64,000 bases of DNA from Brevibacterium sanguinis (GCF_003315415.1 NZ_QNSB01000003.1:62001-126000), one strand, 5' to 3'. Shown: positions 52,908 through 62,528, counted from the first letter of the stretch. The notes: generated by a model from the sequence alone, not told the origin. Translations and numbers: made by a program.

Positions 52908-55900
52908 ATGGTGTCTCAGGTCTCATATTCGGAGATTGCAGAAGAGTGGAGGAAGCTCAAGGGGCAAGCGGCCCCGGCGAACTTCATCGAAGCCTACTTC
53001 CCGCGATTCGAGCCGGGAGCTCCCGAGACCGACGCCCGCGCCCTCGCCGCGGCCGCCGCACGCCACTACGCTCTGGGCCTCGAGTACGACGGCACGACGC
53101 CGGTCATCTCGATCGACAACCCCCCGGTCGACTCGCCGGAGTTCCTCGGCAACCACACCGTCATCGCCATGGTGCTCGCCGACATGCCGCACCTCGTCGC
53201 CTCGGTGGTCAATGACCTGGCCTCGAACGGCCACGCCATCCGCCTCGTCCACCATCCCATCCTCGCCGTCGAGGGACAGGGCTCGCAGCTGAGCATCCTC
53301 TCCCGCGCCGAGGCGCCCGCCGTGTCCGCCGACACCGCGGGTCTGCCGATGGTCGGGGAGACCGCTGTCTCCGATGCCGACGGTCCCGTGCAGCAGTCAT
53401 GGATCCGGATCGAGATCGACCGCGTCCCCGAGGACGAGCTCGCCGGGATCGAGGAGCGGCTGCGCACGGTGCTCTCCTACGTCGGCGCCGCCTCCGGCGA
53501 CGCCTCGGCGATGGCCGACCGCGCCCGGGAGATCGCCGCCCAGCTGCGGAGCCGACCTCCGCGTCCGGAGCTGGCCGGAGAGGCCGAGTCGGCCGCCGAG
53601 CTCCTCGACTGGCTCGACGGCCACTTCACGTTCCTCGGCTACCGGGAATACGACTACTCGCACTCGGGGGAGACGAGCGAGCTCGAGCCCATCGAGCACA
53701 CCTCGCTCGGCATCTCCGCGCTGCGTCCGCTGACGAAGTCGAAGCTGGGCCAGGCGGTCGCGGCGAAGGCGCTCGAACCCCACGTCCTCGTGCTGACGAA
53801 GGCCAACTCCCGGTCACGGGTCATCCGCGGCTCGTTCATGGACTACATCGGCGTGAAGACCTTCGACGAGGCGGGGCAGATCGTCGGCGAGCGTCGGTTC
53901 GTCGGCCTGTTCAAGCCCGAGTTCTACAACGACAGCGTGCTCAACATCCCGATCATCAGCCGCAAGGTCCGCAGGATCCTCTCCGCCAGCGGATTCCCCG
54001 CCGGCTCCCACTCGGCCAATGAGCTGCTCGGCATCCTCGAGACCTATCCCCGCGACGACCTCATGCACGATCGCACCGAGGCGATCTTCGACATCGTCAT
54101 GCAGATCGTCGACATGCAGGAGAGGCGCCAGACCCGCGTCTTCATCCGCCGCGATCCCTATCAGCGATTCGTCTCGGTCATCCTCTACCTGCCGCGCGAC
54201 CTCTACGACACGGGCGCCCGGGTCCGGGTGCAGGAGGTGCTGCGCGGCTTCTACCACGCCGACAGCGTCGACTTCGACGTGCTCCTGTCGGAGTCCGCAC
54301 TCGCCCGCATCCACTTCGTCGCGCGCGTCTCCCGCTCCGGCGAGCTGCCCGACATCGACGAGGACGCCGTGCGCAACCGGATCATCGGTGCGGTGCGTTC
54401 CTGGTCCGAGGACGTCCACGCGTTCCTCGCCCCGACCGAGAAGTGGGACACGGGCAACTCGATCGCCCGCGCGAACAAGTGGGCCCGGGCGTTCCCGCCC
54501 AGCTACAAGGAGTACCACACCCCGGCCGAGGCGGTTGCCGACATCACGCGGTTCGAGGCGCTCGACGGAGGCGGGGGACCCATCGTCCACCTCTACCGGC
54601 CCGGTGACGATGACGACGCCTCGGTGCGCCTGGCCCTCTACCGCAGTGACCGGATCGGCCTGTCGGAGGTGCTGCCGTTCCTCACCGCGTTCGGCGCCAC
54701 CGTCCTCGACGAGCGACCCCATGAGCTCGACCTGCCCGACGGCACCCATCGCTACATCTACGACTTCGGGCTGCGCTTCGACGAGGAGCTCGACGACGCG
54801 GACTACGAGCGGATCTCGCAGGCCTTCATGGCCGGCTGGGAGGGCAGGAAGGAGGCGGGGGTCTTCGACCGCCTCATCGTCTCCGGCCTCGACTGGAAGA
54901 GCGTGACGATCATCCGCGCCCTCGGGAAGTACCTGCGGCAGGCCGGTTTCACGTACTCCGACGCCTACGTCGGCGAGGTCTACAGCGCCAACCCGGTGAT
55001 CTCGGGTCTGCTCGTCGACTACTTCGCCGCGAAGTTCGACCCGGACGTCGACGACTCCACCCGAGAGGACACGATGGCCGAGCTCAATCGGTCGATCGAG
55101 TCCGCACTCACCGAGGTCGCCAGCCTCGACGCCGACCGGGTGCTGCGCTCCTCCCTCGAGCTGCTGCGCGCGACCGTGCGGACGAACTACTACATCAACG
55201 GCTCCGGCGAGCTGCCGACGGCCCTCGTGCTCAAGATCCGCGCGAACGAGCTCAACTTCGTCCCCAAGCCCCGCCCGGCCCTGGAGATGTGGGTCTACTC
55301 GCCACAGGTCGAGGGCGTGCACCTGCGCTTCGGCACCGTCGCCCGCGGGGGGCTGCGCTGGTCGGATCGTCGCGACGACTTCCGCACCGAGGTGCTCGGG
55401 CTGGTCAAGGCGCAGATGGTCAAGAACGCGCTCATCGTGCCCACGGGTGCGAAGGGCGGGTTCTTCCCCAAGCAGCTGCCCCCGATGAGCGACAGGGACG
55501 CCTGGATGGCCGCCGGTCAGGCCGCCTACGAGGTGTTCATCGAGAGCCTGCTCGAGGTCGCGGACAATCTCGTCTACGCCGAGGGCGCGCAGGAGGTCGT
55601 CCACCCCGATCGTGTCGTGCGCCATGACGGCGACGACTACTACCTCGTCGTCGCCGCAGACAAAGGGACCGCACGGTTCTCCGACGTCGCCAACGCGATC
55701 GCCGAACGCCGCGGATTCTGGCTCGGCGATGCCTTCGCCTCGGGCGGCTCCGTCGGCTACGACCACAAGAAGATGGCGATCACCTCCCGCGGCGCCTGGA
55801 AGTCCGTGGAGCGGCACTTCCGGGAACTCGGCGTCAACACCGCGAAGGACGACTTCACCGTCGTCGGCATCGGGGACATGAGCGGGGACGTGTTCGGCAA

Positions 55901-57791
55901 CGGGATGCTGCGCAGTGAGCACATCCGCCTCGTCGCCGCCTTCGACCACCGCGACATCTTCCTCGATCCGAACCCGGACGCGGCAGCCGGCTACACCGAA
56001 CGGCAGCGGCTCTTCGACCTGCCGCGCTCGAGCTGGCAGGACTACGACCGCAGCCTGATCTCGGCGGGCGGCGGAGTCTTCCCCCGGTCGGCGAAGTCGA
56101 TCGACCTCAGCCCGGAGGCCGCTGCGGCGCTCGGCGTCGAACCCGGCGGTCGCAGTCCGGCCCAGCTCATGTCCGAGATCCTCAGGGCCCCCGTCGACCT
56201 GCTCTACAACGGCGGGATCGGCACCTACATCAAGTCCGGAGACGAATCCCACGGCGATGTCGGGGACAAGGCCAACGACCCGATCCGCATCGACGGCAGC
56301 GAGCTCCGCTGCCGGGTCGTCGGCGAGGGCGGCAACCTCGGCGTCACTCAGCTCGGACGGGTCGAGGCCGCGCTGCACGGTGTGGCGATCAACACCGACG
56401 CCGTCGACAACTCGGCGGGCGTCGACAGCTCTGACCACGAGGTCAACATCAAGCTGCTGCTGCGCACGCTCCTCAACAAGGGCGTGTTCTCCGCCGCCGA
56501 CCGGGAGAAGGTGCTCCTGTCCTTCACCGACGAGGTGGCCGAACGGGTGCTGTCGAACAACTACGCCCAGAACGTCGTCCTCGGCGAGGCCCGGGCCCAG
56601 ACGCGGGCGATGTCGGGCACGTACGGGCGGATGCTCGGCTACCTCGAGAGGCATGCCGAGCTCGACCGCGTCGTCGAGTTCCTCCCCAACGCCGACGAGC
56701 TCGCCAAGCGAGAGTTCCCCTACTACGTCTCCCCGGAGCTGGCGGTGCTCCTCGCCTATGCGAAGATGCACGCCGCCGACGAGATCCTCGCCAGCGAGGT
56801 GCCCGATGAGGACTGGATGAACCGGGAGCTCGCCTCCTACTTCCCCGACGCCCTCGTCTCGCGGTTCGGGGAGCTCATCCCCGAGCACCCGCTCCACCGG
56901 GAGATCGCGACGACGAAGCTCGTCAACCGGATGGTCGACCGCGGCGGACTGACCTACGTCTACCGGATGCTCGAGGAGACCCCGGCCTCGGTGCCGCAGA
57001 TCGCGCGCGTGTTCGTCGTCGTGTCCGAGATCTTCGAGCTCGACGAGTTCTTCGACGCGGTGTGCGCCCTCGACAACGTCGTGCCCACCGAGGTGCAGGT
57101 CAGACTCCAGCACGACTACGTGCGCCTGCTCGACCGCTCCTCGCGGTGGCTGGTCCAACAGGCCCCGGACACCCTCGACGTCGACTCGGGGATCGAGAAG
57201 TACGGACGGGTGGTCAAGGCCCTGCGCTCCCGCGTCCCCGAGCTCGTGCGCGGCTACGACGCCGAGGTGATGGCCGCGACCGCACAGGAGTACATCGACG
57301 AGGGCGTGCCCTCCGAGCTGGCCTGGCGGGCGGCGGCGCTGCTCGACGAGTTCGCGCTCCTCGACATCGCCCAGCTCGCCTCGCGGTCGAGCGAGTCGGC
57401 CCAGGACATCGCCGAGGTCTACTACGCGGTCAACGACAAGTTCTCCGGCTCGCAGGTGCTCTCCCTCATCGGCGGCCTCGACCGCAGCGACCGGTGGTCG
57501 GCACTCGCCCGCGGTTCCCTGCGCGACGACTTCTACTCCGCGATCCTCTCCGTCGCCGGCTCCGTCGTCTCGGCGACCGAGTCGCCGGTGGCCGGGACCC
57601 CGGAGGAGCGCGCCGACGAGCGGCTGGCCGAATGGCTCGAGCGCAACGAGACCGCCGCGGTGCGCGTCCTCGACACGATCGACACCGTCCTCGGCCTCGA
57701 CACGGTCACCCAGGCGCCGCTGTCTGTGCTCCTGCGCATGATGCGCGGAGTCGTGCGGTCCTCGGACTGGGAATCCGAGCACAGCGCCTGA
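52908..57791 (+). CDS. gdh: NAD-specific glutamate dehydrogenase (large, ~180 kDa type)
   Basis: 1627-residue catabolic glutamate dehydrogenase deaminating glutamate to 2-oxoglutarate. The N-terminal ~700 residues hold ACT-like regulatory domains. The catalytic core has VARGGLRWSDRRDDFRTEVLGLVKAQMVKNALIVPTGAKGGFFPKQLPP and VGIGDMSGDVFGNGML. ACT/helical C-terminal modules follow. Length fits the family (~1600). ATG 52908 follows AGAGGGTGAC; an in-frame TTG 18 bp upstream is less likely. PdtaS starts on the last base of its stop. Large NAD-GDHs are often controlled by GarA-type proteins; none is in the window. Confidence 0.94.
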   Translation: MVSQVSYSEIAEEWRKLKGQAAPANFIEAYFPRFEPGAPETDARALAAAAARHYALGLEYDGTTPVISIDNPPVDSPEFLGNHTVIAMVLADMPHLVASVVNDLASNGHAIRLVHHPILAVEGQGSQLSILSRAEAPAVSADTAGLPMVGETAVSDADGPVQQSWIRIEIDRVPEDELAGIEERLRTVLSYVGAASGDASAMADRAREIAAQLRSRPPRPELAGEAESAAELLDWLDGHFTFLGYREYDYSHSGETSELEPIEHTSLGISALRPLTKSKLGQAVAAKALEPHVLVLTKANSRSRVIRGSFMDYIGVKTFDEAGQIVGERRFVGLFKPEFYNDSVLNIPIISRKVRRILSASGFPAGSHSANELLGILETYPRDDLMHDRTEAIFDIVMQIVDMQERRQTRVFIRRDPYQRFVSVILYLPRDLYDTGARVRVQEVLRGFYHADSVDFDVLLSESALARIHFVARVSRSGELPDIDEDAVRNRIIGAVRSWSEDVHAFLAPTEKWDTGNSIARANKWARAFPPSYKEYHTPAEAVADITRFEALDGGGGPIVHLYRPGDDDDASVRLALYRSDRIGLSEVLPFLTAFGATVLDERPHELDLPDGTHRYIYDFGLRFDEELDDADYERISQAFMAGWEGRKEAGVFDRLIVSGLDWKSVTIIRALGKYLRQAGFTYSDAYVGEVYSANPVISGLLVDYFAAKFDPDVDDSTREDTMAELNRSIESALTEVASLDADRVLRSSLELLRATVRTNYYINGSGELPTALVLKIRANELNFVPKPRPALEMWVYSPQVEGVHLRFGTVARGGLRWSDRRDDFRTEVLGLVKAQMVKNALIVPTGAKGGFFPKQLPPMSDRDAWMAAGQAAYEVFIESLLEVADNLVYAEGAQEVVHPDRVVRHDGDDYYLVVAADKGTARFSDVANAIAERRGFWLGDAFASGGSVGYDHKKMAITSRGAWKSVERHFRELGVNTAKDDFTVVGIGDMSGDVFGNGMLRSEHIRLVAAFDHRDIFLDPNPDAAAGYTERQRLFDLPRSSWQDYDRSLISAGGGVFPRSAKSIDLSPEAAAALGVEPGGRSPAQLMSEILRAPVDLLYNGGIGTYIKSGDESHGDVGDKANDPIRIDGSELRCRVVGEGGNLGVTQLGRVEAALHGVAINTDAVDNSAGVDSSDHEVNIKLLLRTLLNKGVFSAADREKVLLSFTDEVAERVLSNNYAQNVVLGEARAQTRAMSGTYGRMLGYLERHAELDRVVEFLPNADELAKREFPYYVSPELAVLLAYAKMHAADEILASEVPDEDWMNRELASYFPDALVSRFGELIPEHPLHREIATTKLVNRMVDRGGLTYVYRMLEETPASVPQIARVFVVVSEIFELDEFFDAVCALDNVVPTEVQVRLQHDYVRLLDRSSRWLVQQAPDTLDVDSGIEKYGRVVKALRSRVPELVRGYDAEVMAATAQEYIDEGVPSELAWRAAALLDEFALLDIAQLASRSSESAQDIAEVYYAVNDKFSGSQVLSLIGGLDRSDRWSALARGSLRDDFYSAILSVAGSVVSATESPVAGTPEERADERLAEWLERNETAAVRVLDTIDTVLGLDTVTQAPLSVLLRMMRGVVRSSDWESEHSA

Positions 57792-59305
57792 TGCTCGGGG
57801 AACTCCTCGCCGCCGAGGGCATCACCGATGAATCCGACGTCGAGTACATCCACCTGCTGGTGGGGGACTGGCAGCTCATCGCCGACCTGTCCTTCGCCGA
57901 CCTCGTGCTGTGGGTGCCCTCGACGGGCGGGACCTACACGGTCGCCGCCCACGCCCGCCCCACGACCGGGGCGAGCGTGTTCAACCGCGACCTCCTCGGC
58001 GCCCGCGCGACCGGGCTCGAACGCGAACTCCTCGACTCCGCCATGGACGCCGACGACCTCGTCTCCACGGTCGCGGAGGCCAGGAGCATGGGCGTCAACG
58101 CCGCCACCGACGACACGGCGGTCACGGCCGAGGCCGTTCCCCTCGTGCGGCGGGGCCAGACGATCGCGATCCTCGTCCGTTACTCGGAGGAGGTCCGCCG
58201 CCGCGGCTCCTCCCGGCTGGAGAGGCATTACCGGCAGGCCGCCCTGACGCTGCTGGGGATGATCGCCCAGGGCGCGTTCCCCGACCGGGACGCGCCGACC
58301 GGCGCCCGGCACGGTGACCCCCGGGTCGGCGACGGGATCCTCATCCTCGACCGCGACTCCCATGTCGAGTACGCGTCACCGAACGCGGTGTCCCTCGTCC
58401 ATCGCCTCGGCCATGCGGGCGAGATCGAGGGAGCCTACCTCGCCGAGGTGGTCTCGAGCCTCACCGACGACCTGCGTCAGGTCGACGAGACGCTGCCTCT
58501 CGTGCTCACCGGCCGCGCGCCCTGGCGGACCGAGCTCGAGGTGGGCCGGATGAGCGTGTCCCTGCGGGCGATCCCGCTCACCGATCGGGGGACGCGCACG
58601 GGGGCCATCGTGCTCGCCCGCGACGTGTCGGAGATGCGCAGGCGCAAGCGGGAGCTCCAGTCGCGCGATGCGATGATCAAGGAGATGCACCACCGGGTCA
58701 AGAACAATCTCCAGACGGTCTCGGCGCTGCTGCGGCTGCAGACCCGACGGATCGACGAACCGGCGGCGAAGGCCGCGCTCTCCGAGGCGATGCGCCGGGT
58801 CTCGATCATCGCCGTCGTCCACGACGTGCTCAGCCAGGGCGTGGAGTCGGAGGTCGACTTCGACGAAGTCGTCGACAAGGGACTGCGCCTGACCCCCGAG
58901 CTGACCAGCCCCCTCGTCCACATCACACTCAAGCGCTGCGGCAGCTTCGGCACGATCTCCTCGGCGGATGCGACGTCACTGGCGCTGGCGATCACCGAAC
59001 TCATCACGAACGCGATCGAGCACGGCTTCCCCGTCTCGGAGCAGGAGAGGCTGGCACCGGGGGAGACGCTCGACGGGCATGTGTGGGTGACCCCGGAGCG
59101 CAACGGCGACCATCTCCACGTGACGATCGCCGACGACGGCGTCGGACTGGGGGAGTCCCAGAGCCCCGGCAACGGGCTGGGCACCCAGATCGTGCGCACC
59201 CTCGTCTCGGCGGACCTGGCCGGGTCGATCCAGTGGCGCGAACGCGAGGGCGGGGGCACCGTCGCCGTCCTCGACGTGCCGCTGCGCGATGACACCTACG
59301 ACTGA
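57791..59305 (+). CDS. pdtaS: Sensor histidine kinase PdtaS
   Basis: 504-residue soluble HisKA_2-type kinase whose partner is the RNA-binding ANTAR regulator PdtaR. An N-terminal GAF domain (~1-160) is followed by a PAS domain (~175-285, GILILDRDSHVEYASPNAVSLVHRLG). The phospho-acceptor motif MIKEMHHRVKNNLQTVSALLRLQ has histidines at 300-301. The HATPase shows ELITNAIEHG and IADDGVGLGESQSPGNGLGTQIV. No membrane helix is present. pdtaS next to whiB1 is the mycobacterial order. pdtaR is not in the window. Confidence 0.92.
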   Translation: MLGELLAAEGITDESDVEYIHLLVGDWQLIADLSFADLVLWVPSTGGTYTVAAHARPTTGASVFNRDLLGARATGLERELLDSAMDADDLVSTVAEARSMGVNAATDDTAVTAEAVPLVRRGQTIAILVRYSEEVRRRGSSRLERHYRQAALTLLGMIAQGAFPDRDAPTGARHGDPRVGDGILILDRDSHVEYASPNAVSLVHRLGHAGEIEGAYLAEVVSSLTDDLRQVDETLPLVLTGRAPWRTELEVGRMSVSLRAIPLTDRGTRTGAIVLARDVSEMRRRKRELQSRDAMIKEMHHRVKNNLQTVSALLRLQTRRIDEPAAKAALSEAMRRVSIIAVVHDVLSQGVESEVDFDEVVDKGLRLTPELTSPLVHITLKRCGSFGTISSADATSLALAITELITNAIEHGFPVSEQERLAPGETLDGHVWVTPERNGDHLHVTIADDGVGLGESQSPGNGLGTQIVRTLVSADLAGSIQWREREGGGTVAVLDVPLRDDTYD

Positions 59306-59333
59306 GGTGCCCATGACTGGGGTGCGGAGACGA

Positions 59334-59370
59334 CTGAGCTGCCGGGATCGATGATCGTCCGGCAGCTCAG
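59334..59370. terminator. Terminator hairpin between pdtaS and whiB1
   Basis: A 12-bp perfect stem (CTGAGCTGCCGG / CCGGCAGCTCAG) around a 13-nt loop, between convergent genes, so it can act on both strands. Confidence 0.8.
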
Positions 59371-59409
59371 GTCCAGTTCGGGGTGCGCTCTGTCCGAGGT
59401 CGAAGGTCC

Positions 59410-59658
59410 TCAGCCCGCCCGGCGGGCTCGCGCCGCACGGCGCTTGAGGGCGCGGCGCTCGTCTTCGCTCAGTCCGCCCCAGACGCCGGCATCCTGGCCG
59501 GTCTCCAGGGCCCACTGCAGGCAGGTCTCTGCGACTTCACAGCGGCGACAGACGGTCTTGGCCTCCTCGATCTGCAGGAGGGCCGGACCGGTGTTTCCGA
59601 TGGGGAAGAACAGTTCCGGATCCTCGTTGAGGCATGCGGCACGGTGTCGCCAATCCAT
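59410..59658 (-). CDS. whiB1: WhiB-family regulator, WhiB1 type
   Basis: 82-residue [4Fe-4S] protein, essential in mycobacteria, where it binds sigma A and senses nitric oxide. The four cysteines are in HRAACLNEDPELFFP, KTVCRRCEVAETCLQWAL; DAGVWGGLSEDERRALKRRAARARR gives the G-V-W-G-G turn and basic tail. ATG 59658 with AAAGGTCACC upstream is chosen, matching WhiB1 length (~84). Upstream in-frame codons to 59727 are unlike the family. The promoter region carries a CRP-like half-palindrome (59767-59782). Confidence 0.93.
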   Translation of the reverse strand: MDWRHRAACLNEDPELFFPIGNTGPALLQIEEAKTVCRRCEVAETCLQWALETGQDAGVWGGLSEDERRALKRRAARARRAG

Positions 59659-59766
59659 GGTGACCTTTCGACGGTGGTGAAATGACCTCGGTGCGCCGCA
59701 GTCGGCGGGCGCAACTCTCTCAGTCAAGGTTCACATAAGCGACATAGGGGCACAAGGGTATGGCAG

Positions 59767-59782
59767 TGTGAAATAACTGACA
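59767..59782. promoter_or_regulatory. CRP/GlxR-like site upstream of whiB1
   Basis: TGTGA-N6-TGACA differs from the CRP consensus TGTGA-N6-TCACA at one base. It lies about 109 bp upstream of the whiB1 start codon. Regulation of whiB1 by a CRP homologue is known in M. tuberculosis; here it is inferred. Confidence 0.4.
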
Positions 59783-59930
59783 AACGAACCGCCCATTGTC
59801 CTGCTACCGGGGTCCCCGACGCAAATCGGATGATGCCGCATCCGCCATGGTGAGACGGCGGATAGAATGACGATGTCCGGCACCGCCCGGCACGGGCGGC
59901 AGGACCCGGGACGACTCTTACGGAGGGCTC

Positions 59931-60485
59931 ATGACCAACGACGATCACTTGTCCGCCCGCATCATCAGCGTGGCAGGGCACACACCGCAGATCGATCCCG
60001 GGGCGTTCATCGCCGCCGGCGCCACGCTCGTCGGCAACGTCCACGTCAAGGCCGGGGCGAGCGTCTTCTACGGCTGCGTGCTGCGGGCCGAATCGGCTCC
60101 GATCACGATCGGTGAGGACTCGAACGTCCAGGACAACACCGTCATGCACACCGACGAGGGCCGCCCCGTGGTCATCGGGGCCAGGGTCTCCATCGGCCAC
60201 CAGGCCCTCGTCCACGGGGCCGTCGTCGAGGACGACGTCCTCATCGGGATGCACTCGACGCTCCTCAACGGCGCCCGCATCGGGTCGGAATCCCTCATCG
60301 CCGCCGGCGCCCTCATCCTCGAGGATGCCGAGATCCCTCCCCGGTCCCTCGTCGCCGGGATGCCGGGGAAGGTCCGCCGTGAGCTGTCGGCGGAGGGAAT
60401 GGAGAAGGTGCGCCGCAACGCCGAGTCCTACCTGCGGATCTCCGCGCTCCACCGCGACACCGCCGAGGTCGTCGACCCGCGGTGA
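59931..60485 (+). CDS. Gamma-carbonic anhydrase family hexapeptide-repeat protein
   Basis: 184-residue left-handed beta-helix protein. Hexapeptide repeats run through residues ~20-150 (AFIAAGATLVGNVHVKAGASVFYGCVLRAESAPITIGEDSNVQDN). The zinc-ligand histidines of gamma carbonic anhydrases are in place: His in NTVMHTDEG and two in IGHQALVHGA. The RPVVIG and MPGKVRREL elements are also typical. TACGGAGGGCTC precedes the ATG; a TAGAAT -10-like sequence lies at 59863-59868. Enzyme activity is not guaranteed, since many family members (YrdA/PaaY type) act otherwise. Confidence 0.85.
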   Translation: MTNDDHLSARIISVAGHTPQIDPGAFIAAGATLVGNVHVKAGASVFYGCVLRAESAPITIGEDSNVQDNTVMHTDEGRPVVIGARVSIGHQALVHGAVVEDDVLIGMHSTLLNGARIGSESLIAAGALILEDAEIPPRSLVAGMPGKVRRELSAEGMEKVRRNAESYLRISALHRDTAEVVDPR

Positions 60486-60536
60486 CCGGTCCCCGCCCCG
60501 CTGTGCCCCCATTCGCCCCCGAGCCCGTCGATTTGA

Positions 60537-60542
60537 GAGAAT
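60537..60542 (+). promoter_or_regulatory. -10-like box of the lpdA-type gene
   Basis: GAGAAT, then tgcctc, then GTG 60549; leaderless geometry with G at the first position. Confidence 0.4.
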
Positions 60543-60548
60543 TGCCTC

Positions 60549-61976
60549 GTGAACACCACTGAATTCGAATCCGCCGCAGATCGTGTTGTCATCATCGGTG
60601 GGGGACCGGGCGGCTATGAGGCCGCCCTCGTCGCCGCCCAGCTCGGTGCCGACGTCATGCTCATCGAAGCCAACCGGTGCGGGGGTGCGGCCGTCGTCAC
60701 CGATGTCGTCCCCTCGAAGTCCCTCATCGCGACCGCAGAGATGATGGATGAGATCTCGGGCTCGCACGCCCTGGGCATCCGCATCGCCGGCTGGGAGTCG
60801 GAGCCGGCGGAGGGCGGGACGGTGAGCGCCGACCTCAAGGCCGTCAACTCGAGGATCATGAAGCTCGCCGACGCCCAGGCGACGCACGTCTACGAAGCGC
60901 TCGTCAGGGCCGGCGTCAAGGTCATCAAGGGGCGGGCGACGCTCGCCGAGCGGGACCGGGTCTCCGTGGTCGAGGAGGGAGGCACCCGATACGAGCTGCA
61001 GGCCTCGACCATCCTGCTGGCCGTCGGCGCCCACCCGCGCGAGCTGCCTTCCGCGCAGCCCGACGGTGAGCGCATCCTCAGCTGGACCCAGCTCTACGAC
61101 CTCGAGGAGCTGCCCGACCACCTCATCGTCGTCGGCTCGGGCGTCACCGGCGCCGAGTTCGCCTCGGCGTACCGGGCACTCGGGGCCAAGGTCACCCTCG
61201 TGTCCTCCCGGGACAAGGTCCTGCCGGGCCAGGACGAGGATGCCGCGGACGTGCTCGAGTTCGTCTTCCGCAACAAGGGTATGAACGTCCTCTCCCGATC
61301 CCGGGCGCAGACGGTGGAGCGCACCGACACCGGCGTCCTCGTCACCCTGGCCGACGGACGCCGCGTCGAGGGCTCGCACTGCCTCATGGCCGTCGGCTCG
61401 ATCCCCAACACGGCCGAGCTCGGACTCGAGGCCGCCGGGGTCCGGGTCGGGGAGTCCGGCCACATCGTCGTCGACGGCGTCTCGCGGACCTCGCGACCGG
61501 GGATCTACGCGGCCGGCGACTGCACCGGCGTGCTGCCCCTGGCATCGGTCGCGGCGATGCAGGGCCGCATCGCGATGTCACATGCCCTCGGCGACGCGGT
61601 GCAGCCGCTCAAGCTGCGCAATGTCGCCTCGAACGTGTTCACCGCACCGGAGATCGCCACGGTCGGCTTCACGCAGAGCGACTACCGGGACAACCCCACC
61701 GACATCGACACCGTCATGCTGCCCCTGGACACCAACCCGCGGGCCAAGATGCTCGGAATCAGGGACGGCTTCGTCAAGATCTTCGCGCGCCGCGGCTCGG
61801 GCTCGATCCTCGGCGGCGTCGTCGTCGGCCCGCGGGCCAGCGAGCTCATTCTCCCGATCACGATGGCTGTCGAGAACCGCCTCACCGTGGATCAGCTCTC
61901 GGCCTCATTCGTCGTCTACCCATCCGTCAGCGGCTCCCTGACGGAAGCGGCGAGGAAGCTCCACCGGCACCTGTGA
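60549..61976 (+). CDS. lpdA: NAD(P)H-quinone reductase of the LpdA/flavoprotein disulfide reductase type
   Basis: 475-residue FAD protein with VVIIGGGPGGYEAALVAAQLGADVMLIEA at the N-terminus, a second Rossmann motif (LIVVGSGVTGAEFASAYRALGAKVTLV) and IYAAGDCTGVLPLASVAAMQGRIAM. The redox-active CxxxxC of true lipoamide dehydrogenases is missing: the segment reads GGAAVVTDVVPSKS. The C-terminal His-Glu pair is also absent (YPSVSGSLTEA). This is the pattern of M. tuberculosis LpdA (Rv3303c), which reduces quinones. It is monocistronic with a leaderless-type start. Confidence 0.88.
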   Translation: MNTTEFESAADRVVIIGGGPGGYEAALVAAQLGADVMLIEANRCGGAAVVTDVVPSKSLIATAEMMDEISGSHALGIRIAGWESEPAEGGTVSADLKAVNSRIMKLADAQATHVYEALVRAGVKVIKGRATLAERDRVSVVEEGGTRYELQASTILLAVGAHPRELPSAQPDGERILSWTQLYDLEELPDHLIVVGSGVTGAEFASAYRALGAKVTLVSSRDKVLPGQDEDAADVLEFVFRNKGMNVLSRSRAQTVERTDTGVLVTLADGRRVEGSHCLMAVGSIPNTAELGLEAAGVRVGESGHIVVDGVSRTSRPGIYAAGDCTGVLPLASVAAMQGRIAMSHALGDAVQPLKLRNVASNVFTAPEIATVGFTQSDYRDNPTDIDTVMLPLDTNPRAKMLGIRDGFVKIFARRGSGSILGGVVVGPRASELILPITMAVENRLTVDQLSASFVVYPSVSGSLTEAARKLHRHL

Positions 61977-62062
61977 GGACCTCCACCCTGACCTCGGGGG
62001 AACGGCGGGGACGCTCTGCCGTCACCTCGAGAGGACATCGAGAGGAGATTCTTCGCCGACCG

Positions 62063-62089
62063 TGTCGATGTCGACAGGTCTCACCCGTC
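62063..62089 (+). promoter_or_regulatory. Candidate ECF42-dependent promoter
   Basis: TGTCGA (62063-62068), 17 nt, CGTC (62086-62089). From memory, ECF42 promoters upstream of YciI-type genes carry TGTCGA at -35 and CGA/TC at -10. Transcription would start near 62096, about 50 nt before the YciI start. Confidence 0.55.
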
Positions 62090-62145
62090 AGTTGAGTGTC
62101 GGGCACTTCCGCCCGACCTGAGAACTCCTTCGAAAGGGGAGACTG

Positions 62146-62493
62146 ATGAAGTATGTGCTGCTACTCATGGGCGACCACCAGGACGCCGAATGCGGTGACC
62201 GGTCCGGCCCGGATCCGGCCGAGTTCATGAAGTTCGACCAGGAGATCACCGAGGCGGGAGTCGTCGTCGGCGGCTTCGCCCTCGAAGGACCCGAGACTGC
62301 GGTGAGGGTGAACGCGGACGCGGAATCCGGAGAGCTGCTCGTGACCTCCGGGCCCTTCGCCGAGACCGGCGACTTCGTCGGCGGAAGCTACGTCATCGAG
62401 GTCCCCGACATCGATGAGGCGATCGCCTGGGCGAAGAGGAGCCCGGGAGCGCGGTTCGGACACATCGAGATCCGACCCGTCGCCGACTACTGA
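62146..62493 (+). CDS. YciI-like (DGPF) domain protein
   Basis: 115-residue small alpha/beta protein of the YCII/DGPF family: MKYVLLLMGD at the start, FAETGDFVGGSYVIEVPDIDEAIAWAKRSPGARFGHIEIRPV. The family's VTDGPFAETKE signature is represented by VTSGPFAETGD. Such genes accompany ECF41/ECF42 sigma factors and are usually their main targets. GAAAGGGGAGA precedes the ATG. Catalytic role is unknown. Confidence 0.9.
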   Translation: MKYVLLLMGDHQDAECGDRSGPDPAEFMKFDQEITEAGVVVGGFALEGPETAVRVNADAESGELLVTSGPFAETGDFVGGSYVIEVPDIDEAIAWAKRSPGARFGHIEIRPVADY

Positions 62494-62528
62494 GTCGCCG
62501 ATTGCCGAGCCGCTGACGGACTGAGCCG

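Noticed and set aside
53814..57782. 1322-codon open frame antisense to the glutamate dehydrogenase gene
   Set aside because: It mirrors the codon structure of a well-supported gene in GC-rich DNA, its translation is His/Glu/Val-Asp-rich without family motifs, and no promoter or ribosome site supports it.
60549..61976. Annotation as dihydrolipoyl dehydrogenase
   Set aside because: Both redox cysteines and the C-terminal His-Glu pair are missing, so lipoamide chemistry is excluded.
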